Assembly: GCA_030431475.1 (NCBI GenBank)
Contig: JAUIJD010000005.1
Location: 62,001-126,000 of the forward strand
DNA: 64,000 bases
Source of the DNA: Verrucomicrobiia bacterium
GTDB lineage: Bacteria; Verrucomicrobiota; Verrucomicrobiia; Verrucomicrobiales; Akkermansiaceae
Direction: 5' to 3'
Shown: in pieces, positions 16,050-25,140 of the stretch
How positions within the stretch are numbered: the first letter of the stretch is position 1
Layout of the letters: every line of letters starts with the position of its first letter
The notes under the pieces: generated by a model
Told to the model about the DNA's origin: nothing
What the model saw: only the letters and a program-made list of their open reading frames with translations
Database searches by the model: none
Made by a program: the position numbers and the translations under genes

Positions 16050-17810
16050 ATGGAGGACGTGATCATCGGCATCGACCTGGGAACGACGCATTCGGCGGTG
16101 GGGGTGGTGGAGTCGGGCTTTCCGATCCTGCTGGCCAACGAGGAGGGGCGGCGGGTGATCCCGAGTGCCGTGTGGTATGGCGACGGGCGGGTGGAGGTCG
16201 GTGAGAAGGCGCTGCGCCGGCGCGGGGTCGACCCGGTCGTCACCAGCGTGAAGCGCCTCATCGGCCGGCGACCGGATGAGGTCGGCGACTCCCCGCTGCC
16301 GATCGAGGACCGGGGCGGCGTGCGGGTGCTGGGGCGGACGCCGGAGGAGGTGAGCGCCGAGATTCTTCGCGAGCTCAGGCGGATCGCCGGGTGGCGGCTC
16401 GAGCGGGAGGTGGGCAAGGCGGTGATCACCGTGCCGGCCTATTTCAACGACGCCCAGCGCTCGGCGACCAAGCGCGCCGGCGAGATGGCCGGCCTGGAGG
16501 TGGTACGGATCCTCAACGAGCCGACCGCCGCCGCGCTGGCCTACGGTCTGGACAAGCTCGGCGAGCGCTCGCGGGTGGCCGTCTACGACCTCGGCGGCGG
16601 GACCTTCGACCTGTCGGTCCTCGAGATGTGCGACGGCGTGTTCCAGGTGCTCTCGACGCGGGGTGACACGCGGCTCGGCGGCGACGACCTCGATGCGGCG
16701 CTGGCGGCTTGGTGCGCGGAGGAGGCGGGGGTCGGGGAGATCGACCTGCGGATGCTGCAGGAGGCCGAGCGGGTGAAGCGGGTCCTGTCGGAGGACGAGC
16801 GGGCGGTTTTCCGCGTGCCCTTCTTCGAGGACGGGCGGAATCTCGAGGTCGAAGTGACCCGCGAGCGCTTCGAAGCCCTGGTGGCGCCGTTCCTCGAGCG
16901 CTCGGTGGCCTGCTGCCGTCAGGCGATGCACGACGCGCAGGTGGGCCTGGACGCGCTGGATGCGGTGGTGCTGGTCGGCGGCAGCACGCGGATTCCGGCG
17001 GTGCGGCGGGCGGTGGCGGAGTTTTTCGGGCGCGAGCCGGACCTTTCGCAGCACCCCGACGAGGCGATCGCGCTCGGGGCGGCGATCCAGGCCGGCGTGA
17101 TGAGCGGCGCGGTGCGCAAGATGGTGCTGCTCGACGTGACGCCGCTGAGTCTCGGCATCGAGACCTTCGGGGGGTTGATGAACGTGCTGATCCCGCGCAA
17201 CACCACCATTCCGACCAAGGCCGGGGAGATGTTCACCAATGCGGTCGCGGGCCAGCAGTCGATGAGGATCCGGGTCCTTCAGGGCGAGCGCGAGATGGCG
17301 CGGGACAACTGGCAGCTCGGCGAGTTCGAGGTCCCCTTCGAGACCGCCGAGAAGGGCCGCGCGAGGGTGGGGGTCCAGTTCCGCATCGACGAGAACGGCA
17401 TCCTGGAGGTGCTGGCGCGCGACACGGCGACCGGACGCGACACCGTGCTCGAGATTCGCGACGCGGCGGTCGACGTCGACGACTCGAAGGTCGAGGAAAT
17501 GGTGAGCGAGTCGGTCGAGTTCGCCTTCGAGGACATGGCGGAGCGGGTCTTCACCGAGGCGCGGCTGAAGGCGGAGGAGCTGTTGCCGGCAGTGGAATCG
17601 GTCTTGTCCCAGGGGGGGGACCTGGTGCCGGAGGACGAGGTCACGGCGATTCGCGGTGCCCGCGACGCGGTGTCGGAAGCGATGGATTCGAAGGATGCGA
17701 ACCGCTTGAAGTCGGCCGTGGAGGCACTCGACAAGGCGACCGAGGCGGTGGCCGCCCGGATGGTCGAACGGGCGATGGAGGAGGCGCTCTCGCGTCGGCT
17801 GGGCGAGTAA
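16050..17810 (+). CDS. Hsp70-family chaperone (HscA/DnaK-like)
   Basis: The 586-residue product has the full ATPase domain ([45 protein letters not shown]) and the substrate-binding domain ([28 protein letters not shown]). The C-terminal lid is shorter than in DnaK (about 638 residues), closer to HscA. Pairing with an HscB-like J-protein 55 bp upstream suggests an Fe-S cluster transfer role, but no iscU or iscS is in view, so a specialised Hsp70 for the two downstream membrane proteins is also possible. ATG 16050 is used; a TTG lies three codons earlier. Confidence 0.88.
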   Translation: MEDVIIGIDLGTTHSAVGVVESGFPILLANEEGRRVIPSAVWYGDGRVEVGEKALRRRGVDPVVTSVKRLIGRRPDEVGDSPLPIEDRGGVRVLGRTPEEVSAEILRELRRIAGWRLEREVGKAVITVPAYFNDAQRSATKRAGEMAGLEVVRILNEPTAAALAYGLDKLGERSRVAVYDLGGGTFDLSVLEMCDGVFQVLSTRGDTRLGGDDLDAALAAWCAEEAGVGEIDLRMLQEAERVKRVLSEDERAVFRVPFFEDGRNLEVEVTRERFEALVAPFLERSVACCRQAMHDAQVGLDALDAVVLVGGSTRIPAVRRAVAEFFGREPDLSQHPDEAIALGAAIQAGVMSGAVRKMVLLDVTPLSLGIETFGGLMNVLIPRNTTIPTKAGEMFTNAVAGQQSMRIRVLQGEREMARDNWQLGEFEVPFETAEKGRARVGVQFRIDENGILEVLARDTATGRDTVLEIRDAAVDVDDSKVEEMVSESVEFAFEDMAERVFTEARLKAEELLPAVESVLSQGGDLVPEDEVTAIRGARDAVSEAMDSKDANRLKSAVEALDKATEAVAARMVERAMEEALSRRLGE

Positions 17811-17862
17811 GCCGAGGCTTGTCGCCGGGGGGCTTTCCCGGCAGCCTGCGCCGTCCCGACCG

Positions 17863-18912
17863 ATGAGCAACGATGAGCAGCAACCCGTCGAAGAACCACG
17901 CGGCATCGAGGTGCGCGTGATCGGCGGCGGGGCTCCGGCCGGCTGGGAGCGGGTGGAGGACGAGGAGGAGCAGGTGGTTCGACTGCGCAAGACGGGGGTG
18001 ACGGGCGTCCGTTCGATGGAGGACGTCGAGCCGCACCGGGAGGTCGCGGAGTCGGGTCGATCACGTCGCCGCGGCTGGAGCCAGCGGACGGTGACGCTGC
18101 TCATGGCCGGGGTGATGGGGCTGTTGATCATCGGGGCACTCGCCGGGGTGATGTGGCAGCGCGGCAAGTCGCGGGCGGAGAGCCGTGACAAGGGACCTCG
18201 CGTCGAGATGGGCTTTGCGGAGGGGGAGAACCCGAATGACCCCTTCCTTGAGAAAACCGAGCGGTATCTGACCGGGGCGCGGGAACAGCTCGGCCGGCTG
18301 GCGGAAATGTCCGACCCGGCCAAGGTGGCGGAGATCGTTCGTCACGGACCGGACCTGCGTGGGCTGCTGGAGCGACGATGGAGTCCGCCAAACGTGAACG
18401 ATCAAGTGATCAGTCAGCTCAAGATCGACGTCGAGGAGGACGAGGCGGGGCGCGACTGGGCGGTGCTTTCCGGCAACAACGCCGTCGCCCAATCCTTGCG
18501 GTTCGTGTTCGTTCCCGAGGGCGACGAACTGATGTTCGACTGGGCGGCCAGTGTCGGTGCCAACGAGCGGGGGCTCGACGGATTCCGGCATGCGGGTCCG
18601 GGTGCGGAGGAGGATTTCCGGGTCGAGGTCCGCAAGGACCACTTCTATGGGGCCCGGTTTCCGGAAGAGGACTTCGTTTGCCTGAAGATGACCGATGTCT
18701 TCAACGATGCGGTGGCGTGGGCCTACGCGCGGCGCGGTTCGGCGGTGGCCGAGGCGGTGGAGGCGGAGCTTCACGTCGGCGGGACGATTCTCGAGGAGGA
18801 GGAGATGGCGCGGATGATTCTGCGGGTGCGCCAGACCGGCGCCGGAGACGACGGGCAATTCGAGTTGATCGGCGTGCCCGCGGGGGATTGGATTCGCTGG
18901 GAAAAGGAGTGA
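17863..18912 (+). CDS. single-pass membrane protein, function unknown
   Basis: The 349-residue product has an acidic cytoplasmic N-terminus (about 1-70), a basic patch (SGRSRRRGWSQR), one membrane helix (TLLMAGVMGLLIIGALAGVM, about 79-98) and a soluble C-terminal domain of about 230 residues beginning NDPFLEKTERYLTGAREQLG. The soluble domain resembles that of the next gene in layout (helix pair, then beta-rich ending in NTF2-like strands such as ELIGVPAGDWIRWEKE). I do not recognise a family. It is 52 bp after the Hsp70 gene and its stop overlaps the start of the next gene, so it belongs to the same operon. Confidence 0.65.
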   Translation: MSNDEQQPVEEPRGIEVRVIGGGAPAGWERVEDEEEQVVRLRKTGVTGVRSMEDVEPHREVAESGRSRRRGWSQRTVTLLMAGVMGLLIIGALAGVMWQRGKSRAESRDKGPRVEMGFAEGENPNDPFLEKTERYLTGAREQLGRLAEMSDPAKVAEIVRHGPDLRGLLERRWSPPNVNDQVISQLKIDVEEDEAGRDWAVLSGNNAVAQSLRFVFVPEGDELMFDWAASVGANERGLDGFRHAGPGAEEDFRVEVRKDHFYGARFPEEDFVCLKMTDVFNDAVAWAYARRGSAVAEAVEAELHVGGTILEEEEMARMILRVRQTGAGDDGQFELIGVPAGDWIRWEKE

Positions 18913-20003
18913 TGTCGGACGAAGGTGGATGGATTCATTGCGGGCGCTGCGGGAACTTGTTCCGCGGGAGGGTGGGAGAGGCGTGTCCGGCCTGCGGGGG
19001 GCACCCCGTGATCGAGGAGAAGGAACTGGCGTTCATTCGGGCGTCGGACCGGGCGGCGGAAGCGTCACCCGCGCCCGTGCCGCACGACGGCGGGCGGCAT
19101 CGCTCGTCGAAGCGGCGGAAGCCGCGGGGCGGCCTGATGGCCTTCGTGATCGGATGGATGGTGTTCCTCGGCCTGCTGGCCGGCCTCGGCTTCCTGCTGC
19201 GTGGCGACGGCCGGGACGGCGACGAGGGACCGGGCATGAGCGAGTCGGTCGAGAAGGCGCACCTGATGTCCGAAGCGTATCAGGCCTGCACGACCCGCGT
19301 CGGCGAGTTTCTCGGCGACACGACGCCCGAGGGACGGGCCCGGTTGGTGCACGATCGGGCGGAGACGCTCCGCAAGATGATCCGCCTGGGGGGGACGGTG
19401 TTGCTGGCCGGTGACGACGAGACCTGGGAGTGGGAGGATTTCTCGACACTGGAGATCGAGGGCCGGACGGCCTGCGAAGGGGTGGTCCGGCTCGACGGTG
19501 GACGGCGGGCGGAGTTCGTGTTTTTCGAGGATGAGGAGGGTGAGTGGGGCATCGACTGGCCGAACCTCGTGCGATATTCGGATCATCCGTGGTCACTGTT
19601 TCTCTCGGGGGACACCCCCGCCGAGGGGGAGTTTCGCCTGCTGGCACGCCGGCGGGCGGGCGCGAGCGGGCAGATGGGCGACGTCTCGAGCCTGGTGTTC
19701 TTCGCTCCGGATCGCTGGGATCCCCAGAAGCTGGGCCGACGATCCCCCGAGGTGGAGATCGACCCGGCGTCGGCCATGGCCCGGCAGCTCGAGGATGCCT
19801 TCGCCGATCGCGAGGCCGGGCGCGGTGCGTTCGGCAGCGAGCTTCAGGAAGAAGACCCGCATGCGATGATCCGCGTGCGGGTCCGGCTCCGCCGGATCGA
19901 CCCGGACCCCGAGGATGAGGATGGGGAGGCCCGCTTCGAGGTGGAGGAATTGCTCGGCTGCCACTGGCTCTCGGTGGATCCGGGCGAGGATGCCGACGAG
20001 TAG
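18912..20003 (+). CDS. zinc-ribbon membrane protein, function unknown
   Basis: The 363-residue product begins with a zinc ribbon (IHCGRCGNLF, then CPACGG). A basic linker, one membrane helix (AFVIGWMVFLGLLAGLGFLL, about 77-96) and a soluble C-terminal domain follow (YQACTTRVGEFLGDTTPEGR through LLGCHWLSVD). The start is ATG 18912, overlapping the previous stop by one base with AAGGAG just upstream, so translation is coupled. Zinc ribbon plus helix plus extracytoplasmic domain is a common Verrucomicrobiota and Planctomycetota layout with no assigned function. It is paralogous in design to the preceding protein. It converges with aroE, 6 bp apart. Confidence 0.7.
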   Translation: MSDEGGWIHCGRCGNLFRGRVGEACPACGGHPVIEEKELAFIRASDRAAEASPAPVPHDGGRHRSSKRRKPRGGLMAFVIGWMVFLGLLAGLGFLLRGDGRDGDEGPGMSESVEKAHLMSEAYQACTTRVGEFLGDTTPEGRARLVHDRAETLRKMIRLGGTVLLAGDDETWEWEDFSTLEIEGRTACEGVVRLDGGRRAEFVFFEDEEGEWGIDWPNLVRYSDHPWSLFLSGDTPAEGEFRLLARRRAGASGQMGDVSSLVFFAPDRWDPQKLGRRSPEVEIDPASAMARQLEDAFADREAGRGAFGSELQEEDPHAMIRVRVRLRRIDPDPEDEDGEARFEVEELLGCHWLSVDPGEDADE

Positions 20004-20009
20004 GCGATG

Positions 20010-20876
20010 TCAGCCCAGCAGGCCGCGCCTCATCGCGGCTTCGGGATCGGTCCCCGGAAACCAGTAGCGGAATGCCGCCACGCCCTGGTGGAGCAGCATC
20101 AGGCTGCCGTTGGCGCAGCGGGCGCCGGCTTTGGTGGCGGCATTCATCAGCGCGGTCGGCTTGTAGATCGTGTCGAAGACCGCGTGGTTCTCGTGGAGGC
20201 AGCCGGGTGGCAGTGGCGACGGGTCGTCTTCGCGCAGTCCGAGGGAGGTGGTGTTGACGAGCAGGCGGCATCCCGCGGCGAGGCTGGTGAGCAGGGTCTC
20301 GTCGTCGGTGCCGATGGCCGCGAGATCGACGCGCGGGTGCCGTTTGCGGAGCCTTGCGACGAGCGTTTCCGCCTTGGCCTCGGTGCGGTTGGCAAGGACG
20401 AGGCGTTTCACCCCGCGGCGGGCGCAATGGGCGGCGATCGCTCCCCCGGCCCCCCCGCCGGCGCCGACGATGAGCACGGTCTGCCCCGGCAGTTCGAGCC
20501 CCAGGCTTTCTTCGACCGCCATTTCGAATCCGTAGCCGTCGGTGTTGGTGCCGCGGATGGCATCGGAATCGAAGCGCACGGTGTTCACCGCACCGAGGTC
20601 GCGGGCGGTGTCGTCGATCTCGTCGCAGGCCTCGAGCGCGTCGAACTTGTGAGGGACGGTGACGTTGCAGCCGATGAAGCCGAGTGCCCGCATGCGGGCG
20701 AAGGCGTCCGCCACGTGGCCCGGATCGACCTCGAGCGCGACGTAACGGGCGTCGATGCCGGCCTCGTCGAGCGCCGGCTGGTGCATGCGCGGCGAGAGCG
20801 AGTGGGCGATGGGCTGGCCGATCACGGCGAGCTTGGCGCCTCGGGCTTGGTGCAGGTTGGCGAGGGTGTGGGGCAT
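20010..20876 (-). CDS. aroE: shikimate dehydrogenase
   Basis: The 288-residue product matches AroE: substrate domain motifs AVIGQPIAHSLSPRMHQPAL and GCNVTVPHKFDALEAC (catalytic Lys), GTNTDGYGF, and the NADP-binding loop VLIVGAGGGAGGAIAAHCAR followed by LVLANRTEAKAETL. It reduces 3-dehydroshikimate to shikimate in aromatic amino-acid synthesis. It lies 57 bp downstream of gltX on the same strand; the gap holds a strong two-arm hairpin repeat, so the two may not be a simple operon. Confidence 0.95.
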   Translation of the reverse strand: MPHTLANLHQARGAKLAVIGQPIAHSLSPRMHQPALDEAGIDARYVALEVDPGHVADAFARMRALGFIGCNVTVPHKFDALEACDEIDDTARDLGAVNTVRFDSDAIRGTNTDGYGFEMAVEESLGLELPGQTVLIVGAGGGAGGAIAAHCARRGVKRLVLANRTEAKAETLVARLRKRHPRVDLAAIGTDDETLLTSLAAGCRLLVNTTSLGLREDDPSPLPPGCLHENHAVFDTIYKPTALMNAATKAGARCANGSLMLLHQGVAAFRYWFPGTDPEAAMRRGLLG

Positions 20877-20879
20877 GGC

Positions 20880-20949
20880 GGAGCGCCGATTATGAAATCG
20901 GCAGTCTGGGGCTCGGGTTGTGGGGTGCCGATTTCATAATCGGCGCTCC
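20880..20949. repeat. two-arm hairpin repeat overlapping the gltX stop
   Basis: Two perfect 24-bp inverted arms (20880-20903 and 20926-20949) flank a 22-nt centre. Each arm is itself a small hairpin (GCCGATT-ATGA-AATCGGC). The outer sequence GGAGCGCCG...CGGCGCTCC is shared with the element at 63777. The right arm contains the last four codons (ERRL) and stop of gltX. Confidence 0.85.
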
Positions 20950-22244
20950 ATGGCGCGCAGGCGTTTCACGCTCTCGTCCTTTCCGAGGATGGCGAGGATG
21001 TCGCCGAGGTCGGGGCCGCCGCCCTTGCCGCTGAGGGCGACGCGGGTGGGAAACATGAGCTGGCCCGGCTTGGCGTCGTTTGCCTTGGCGGTGGTGCCGA
21101 TGGTTTCCTTGGCGGCGTCGGCGGACCAATCGGCGAGTGCCTCGAAGGCATCGGCGAGGGCGCCGAGAAGGTCCTTGGCGGCGTCGTTCTTCGCGACCTT
21201 CGTCAGGGCGTCGTCATCGATGGTGATCTCGTCGGCGAGCAGGAAGTCGAGGGCGTCGGGCACTTCGGAGAGGAGCCGGACTTTCTCGCGCACCGCGGCG
21301 GCGGCGGCGGGGTAGCGGTCGGTGACGGGCAGGCCGGCGCCTTCGACGAAGGGCCGGGCGGCCTCGGCGAAGGCGGCGGGGTCGAGCTGGAGCAGATGCT
21401 GTTGGTTCAACCAGGCGCACTTCTCGGCGTCGAAGCGGGCCGGCGAGCGGTTGACGTTCTCGATGGAGAAGCGCTCGACGAGCTCCTCCATGGTGAAGAT
21501 CTCCTCGTCGGTCTTCGGGTTCCAGCCGAGGAGGGCGAGGAAATTGACCACCGCCGGGGCGACGAAGCCCTGGCGGGGGTAGTCGCCGATCTTCGCGCCC
21601 TCGTCGCGCTTGGACATTTTCGAACCGTTCGGATTGAGAGTGAGCGGGATGTGCGCGTACTGCGGCGGCTCGACGCCGAAGGCCTCGAAGAGCTGGAGGT
21701 GCTTGGGCGTGTTCATCAGGTGATCCTCGCCGCGGATCACGTGGGTGATTTTCATCTCGAGATCGTCGACGACGTTGACGAGATGGAAGACGTAGGAGCC
21801 GTCGGAGCGGCGGACGACCATGTCCGGATTGATCTCGACGTTGTTGTAGTCGATGGTGACCTCACCGCAGATCAGGTCGTTCATGGTCACCGGCTTGCGC
21901 TCGAAGCGGAAGCGCCAGGCGCCGTCGTCCTCGTAGACGCGGTCCTTTTCGCGGAGCACCTCGAACCACTTGTCGTAGAGCGCGGTGCGCTCGGACTGGT
22001 TGTAGGGGCCGAAATCGCCGCCCTTTCCCTCGCCCTCGTCCCAGTCGAGTCCGAGCCAGCGGAGGCCGTCGAAGATCGCGGCGCGGGCCTCGGCGGTGTT
22101 GCGGGCCTCGTCGGTGTCCTCGACGCGCAGCACGAAGCTGCCGCCGTGCTTGCGGGCGAGCAGGTAGTTGAAGAGCGCCGTGCGGGCGCCGCCGACGTGG
22201 AGGTAGCCGGTCGGCGAGGGGGCGAAGCGGGTGCGGACTTGCAT
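20934..22244 (-). CDS. gltX: glutamyl-tRNA synthetase
   Basis: The 436-residue class I synthetase has the HIGH-like motif in TGYLHVGGARTALFN (His16) and the KMSKS-like SKMSKRDEGAK (Lys209). VEDTD and RGEDHLMNTPKH are further conserved segments. It charges tRNA-Glu (and possibly tRNA-Gln if no glutaminyl synthetase exists). It is somewhat shorter than typical GltX (about 470-490 residues), with the deficit in the anticodon-binding region. The start is ATG 22244. The final residues ERRL and the stop codon lie in a hairpin repeat, so the repeat may have replaced the ancestral terminus. Confidence 0.94.
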   Translation of the reverse strand: MQVRTRFAPSPTGYLHVGGARTALFNYLLARKHGGSFVLRVEDTDEARNTAEARAAIFDGLRWLGLDWDEGEGKGGDFGPYNQSERTALYDKWFEVLREKDRVYEDDGAWRFRFERKPVTMNDLICGEVTIDYNNVEINPDMVVRRSDGSYVFHLVNVVDDLEMKITHVIRGEDHLMNTPKHLQLFEAFGVEPPQYAHIPLTLNPNGSKMSKRDEGAKIGDYPRQGFVAPAVVNFLALLGWNPKTDEEIFTMEELVERFSIENVNRSPARFDAEKCAWLNQQHLLQLDPAAFAEAARPFVEGAGLPVTDRYPAAAAAVREKVRLLSEVPDALDFLLADEITIDDDALTKVAKNDAAKDLLGALADAFEALADWSADAAKETIGTTAKANDAKPGQLMFPTRVALSGKGGGPDLGDILAILGKDESVKRLRAMERRL

Positions 22245-22272
22245 GCCCGAACTTCCCGACGGGGCGGCCCGT

Positions 22273-22291
22273 CTTCCAAGTTCAAAGTTCC
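22273..22291. repeat. short AAGTTC-type tandem tract
   Basis: CTTCCAAGTTCAAAGTTCC lies 28 bp upstream of the gltX start, in the gap before the divergent DUF58 gene. It has the same wording as tracts at 9537, 12331 and 40575. Confidence 0.4.
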
Positions 22292-22337
22292 GGCTTTTGG
22301 ATTGGTTCCGGCCGGATCGAGGGCATCTTCGGGGCAA

Positions 22338-23450
22338 GTGGTCAGGATCGAAAACCGTGGCAGCGTGGTGATCGGGGCGTCGGGCGCGCTGGCGGCGGCG
22401 GGTCTGCTGCTGGTGGATGGCGCCCTGATCGCGATCGGTCTGGCGGGGGGATTGCTGGCGGCGCTGGCATGGGGGATGGGTCGGCGGAACCTGCGCCGTC
22501 TCGCGGCGGATCTCGAGGCACCCGCGGTGGCGCAGGCCGGGGACGAGGTGCGGATGGCGGTCCGGGTGCGGAATCCGCGCCGGTTGGTGGATGCCTTCCG
22601 GGTGCGGATCGGGCTCGGGGGCGCGGGGGGGTTCGAGGCACAGGGGTTCCTGCCGTGGATCGCGGCGGGTTCGGATGCGGGAGGGGAGCTGAAGGTCGAG
22701 CTGCCGGGGCGCGGGGTCGGCACGACGGTGGAGGTGGTGCTGACGTCCGACTTTCCGTGGGGGATTTTCCGGAACGAGCGACGGGCGATCGTGGCGCATG
22801 AGATGCGGGTGCTGCCGCGTCCGGTGGTGCCGGTCGAGTTGCTGATGGGGGCCGGGGCCCTCGGTGCGGGGGAACGCCGGCGGCCGGGGGCGAGGGAGGC
22901 GACGGGCGAGCTGCGCGGGCTTCGGGACCACCGGTCGGGAGATCGGATGCGGACGGTGGCCTGGGCGCCGAGCGTGAAATCGGTCGCGCAGGGGGGCAAT
23001 CTGCTGGTGCGCGAACTGGACCCGCCGGGCTTCCGGCCGGAGCGGGTGGTGCTGTTCTTCCATTCGTATGGTGCCGACCGGGCGCTGATCCGGCCGGACC
23101 GCTTCGAGCGGGCGCTGTCGCTGGCCTGGGGGGCGGTGCGCCGGCTGCGGGCGCGGCGGGTGCCGGTGACCTGGATGGCGGACTTCGAGGAGTGGATTCC
23201 GCGCGAGGTTTCCGGGCGGGAATCGATGAGCCGGCTGGGAGACGCGCTTTCGAGGGCACGCCGGGCCGCCTCGACCGAGGCGCACGAGGTCGAGGCCCGT
23301 TTCCAGGATCTCGGCGGCGAGGTGGTGGTGGTGTCCGACATGCCGCCCGACTCGTGGAGCGGGCTGGTTGCGGGTTGCGAGGGGCTGCGCCTGATCGATG
23401 TGACTGCCTACGAGCGGGGCCGGAGCTTGAAGGGAGGGGCCCGTGCGTAG
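22338..23450 (+). CDS. DUF58 domain protein
   Basis: The 370-residue product has two hydrophobic N-terminal helices, then a beta-rich region and the DUF58 core (RGLRDHRSGDRMRTVAWAPS, with LLVRELDPP downstream). A von Willebrand A-like C-terminal part includes RVVLFFHSYGADR. DUF58 proteins usually sit with a MoxR ATPase and a transglutaminase, acting in envelope or stress functions. Here the transglutaminase gene overlaps the 3' end by 8 bp, but no MoxR gene is in view. The start is GTG 22338. Confidence 0.82.
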   Translation: MVRIENRGSVVIGASGALAAAGLLLVDGALIAIGLAGGLLAALAWGMGRRNLRRLAADLEAPAVAQAGDEVRMAVRVRNPRRLVDAFRVRIGLGGAGGFEAQGFLPWIAAGSDAGGELKVELPGRGVGTTVEVVLTSDFPWGIFRNERRAIVAHEMRVLPRPVVPVELLMGAGALGAGERRRPGAREATGELRGLRDHRSGDRMRTVAWAPSVKSVAQGGNLLVRELDPPGFRPERVVLFFHSYGADRALIRPDRFERALSLAWGAVRRLRARRVPVTWMADFEEWIPREVSGRESMSRLGDALSRARRAASTEAHEVEARFQDLGGEVVVVSDMPPDSWSGLVAGCEGLRLIDVTAYERGRSLKGGARA

Positions 23451-25140
23451 CGCGGTCGCGTTGATCTCGGTGGCAGCGGCGTACGTGCTGCTGAGGGGGC
23501 ATCCAGAGAGTTGGCCGCCGGTGGTGAGGGCCTGCGTGGCGGTGGTGTGCCTGTTCGCGGGCCTGGGGTGCTGGGCCGTGGTGAGTCGTGCCGAGCTGCC
23601 GGTGCTGCCGAGCCGGAAGAGGGCGGGATGGGTCGATTCCGTGGCGCTCGGTGCCGTGGTCCTGGTTGCCGAGGTGGCGTTCCTCGGGTTCTTTCGCGCC
23701 GCTCCGGAGCCGCTGGAGCGGATGGCCGGGGAGGTCGAGGCATGGCTGCGGCCCGAAGCGGCGGAGAAGCGTCGCCTCGCCGAGCAACGTGAGGCGGAAG
23801 CCCGCGGGGGAAACTGGCTGTGGGACGATCGCGGGAGGCGACCGCTTCCCCGCCGGACCAATTTCAAACCCGGCAACCGCCCCGAGGTGTTCCTGAGACC
23901 GGCGGGCGACGGGGGCGCCTTGCTGGAGTCGCGGCTCTACGTGCATGCCTTCGCGATGGGCGGCTACCGCGACGGGGGGTGGGAGTCGGCGCCGGAAACC
24001 GGGCGGACGCTTCGTGCCGGAAACGACGGCTGGATCCGGCTCGGCGGGACGTCGGTGTCCGAGCCCGTGAGTTTCCGGGTCTACCTCGGTCGCGAACCGA
24101 GCGGCCAGAGTCCGCTGGTCGGGGTCCAGGGGCTCGTCGCCGTGAGGGTGCCCGAACTCGCGGAACGGTCGGAGGGCCATCTCCTCCTGCCGGAGGACGG
24201 CGGGGAGGGCTACGAATACGACGCGGTGTCACGGCCGATGACGCTGGACGAGGTCGGCCCGGACGCGCAGGTGCCGCCGCAGGTGCCGGAGGTCTACCTG
24301 GAGTTGCCGGACGACCTGCTCGGAGGGCGCATCCGGCATTTCACCGAGGCGGTCAGCGGCGAGGGTACGGTGGTCGACCGGCTGAAGCGGATCCGCAACC
24401 ACCTGAGGACGACGCTCGACTACTCGCTGGTCACCGAGAATCCGAAGGACCGGGATCCGCTCGAAAACTTCCTCTTCGAGGAGCAACGGGGGCACTGCAC
24501 GTTCTTCGCCACGGCCGGGGCCCTGATGTCGCGGGCGGCGGGGGTGCCGTCGAGGATCTGCTTCGGCTGGTCGGGCGGGACCTACTATGAAGGGAGTAGG
24601 CTCTTCGTCTTCCGCTCGCGGGAGGCCCACGCGTGGGCCGAGGTGTTCCTGGAGGGCGTGGGCTGGGTGGTGCTCGACCCGACGCCGCCCTCCGCGCTCG
24701 ACCACGAGCGCCCGGCGCTGGCTCCTCCGGACGAGCCCGCGCCGGTCCTGGAGGACCCCGCGGCGGAGGCGCCCGCCACCGCCGCGCAGCGCCCGCTGCC
24801 CTGGGTCTTCGGTGTCGCGGCGCTGGCGATGCTGCCGCTGGTCCTCCTGTGGCCGTTGCGCCGGCGCGGGGCCGCCCGCCCGGGATTCACGGCGGACGGT
24901 CAAAGGGGCGGTGGCGGCTACGCGCGCCGACTCGGGGAGGCCTGCCGGCGGCGTGGGGTGCGATGTTTTCCGGGTCGCACCCTGCGCTCGATGATCGATG
25001 CGCTCGAGGAGGTTCCGGAGTTTGCCGACGACCTGCTGGCCTACCACTACGCCGTGCGCTACGAGGGCGGGGGGCGCGACCGGGAGGTCGAGCGCCACCT
25101 GGCGTCACGGGTGCGCGCCTGGGACGATCAGCGCCGTTGA
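23443..25140 (+). CDS. transglutaminase-like membrane protein (TgpA-type)
   Basis: The 565-residue product has N-terminal hydrophobic helices (about 5-45 and 65-85), a long extracytoplasmic segment, and a transglutaminase-like domain. The Cys-His-Asp triad is visible: Cys352 in EQRGHCTFFATAGAL, His396 in REAHAWAEVF, Asp412 in VLDPTPP. One more membrane helix (about 430-450) and a cytoplasmic tail follow. This is the layout of TgpA/DUF3488 proteins, which may process or crosslink periplasmic proteins. It is translationally coupled to the DUF58 gene (8-bp overlap) and its 3' end overlaps the convergent gene by 13 bp. Confidence 0.85.
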   Translation: MRSAVALISVAAAYVLLRGHPESWPPVVRACVAVVCLFAGLGCWAVVSRAELPVLPSRKRAGWVDSVALGAVVLVAEVAFLGFFRAAPEPLERMAGEVEAWLRPEAAEKRRLAEQREAEARGGNWLWDDRGRRPLPRRTNFKPGNRPEVFLRPAGDGGALLESRLYVHAFAMGGYRDGGWESAPETGRTLRAGNDGWIRLGGTSVSEPVSFRVYLGREPSGQSPLVGVQGLVAVRVPELAERSEGHLLLPEDGGEGYEYDAVSRPMTLDEVGPDAQVPPQVPEVYLELPDDLLGGRIRHFTEAVSGEGTVVDRLKRIRNHLRTTLDYSLVTENPKDRDPLENFLFEEQRGHCTFFATAGALMSRAAGVPSRICFGWSGGTYYEGSRLFVFRSREAHAWAEVFLEGVGWVVLDPTPPSALDHERPALAPPDEPAPVLEDPAAEAPATAAQRPLPWVFGVAALAMLPLVLLWPLRRRGAARPGFTADGQRGGGGYARRLGEACRRRGVRCFPGRTLRSMIDALEEVPEFADDLLAYHYAVRYEGGGRDREVERHLASRVRAWDDQRR

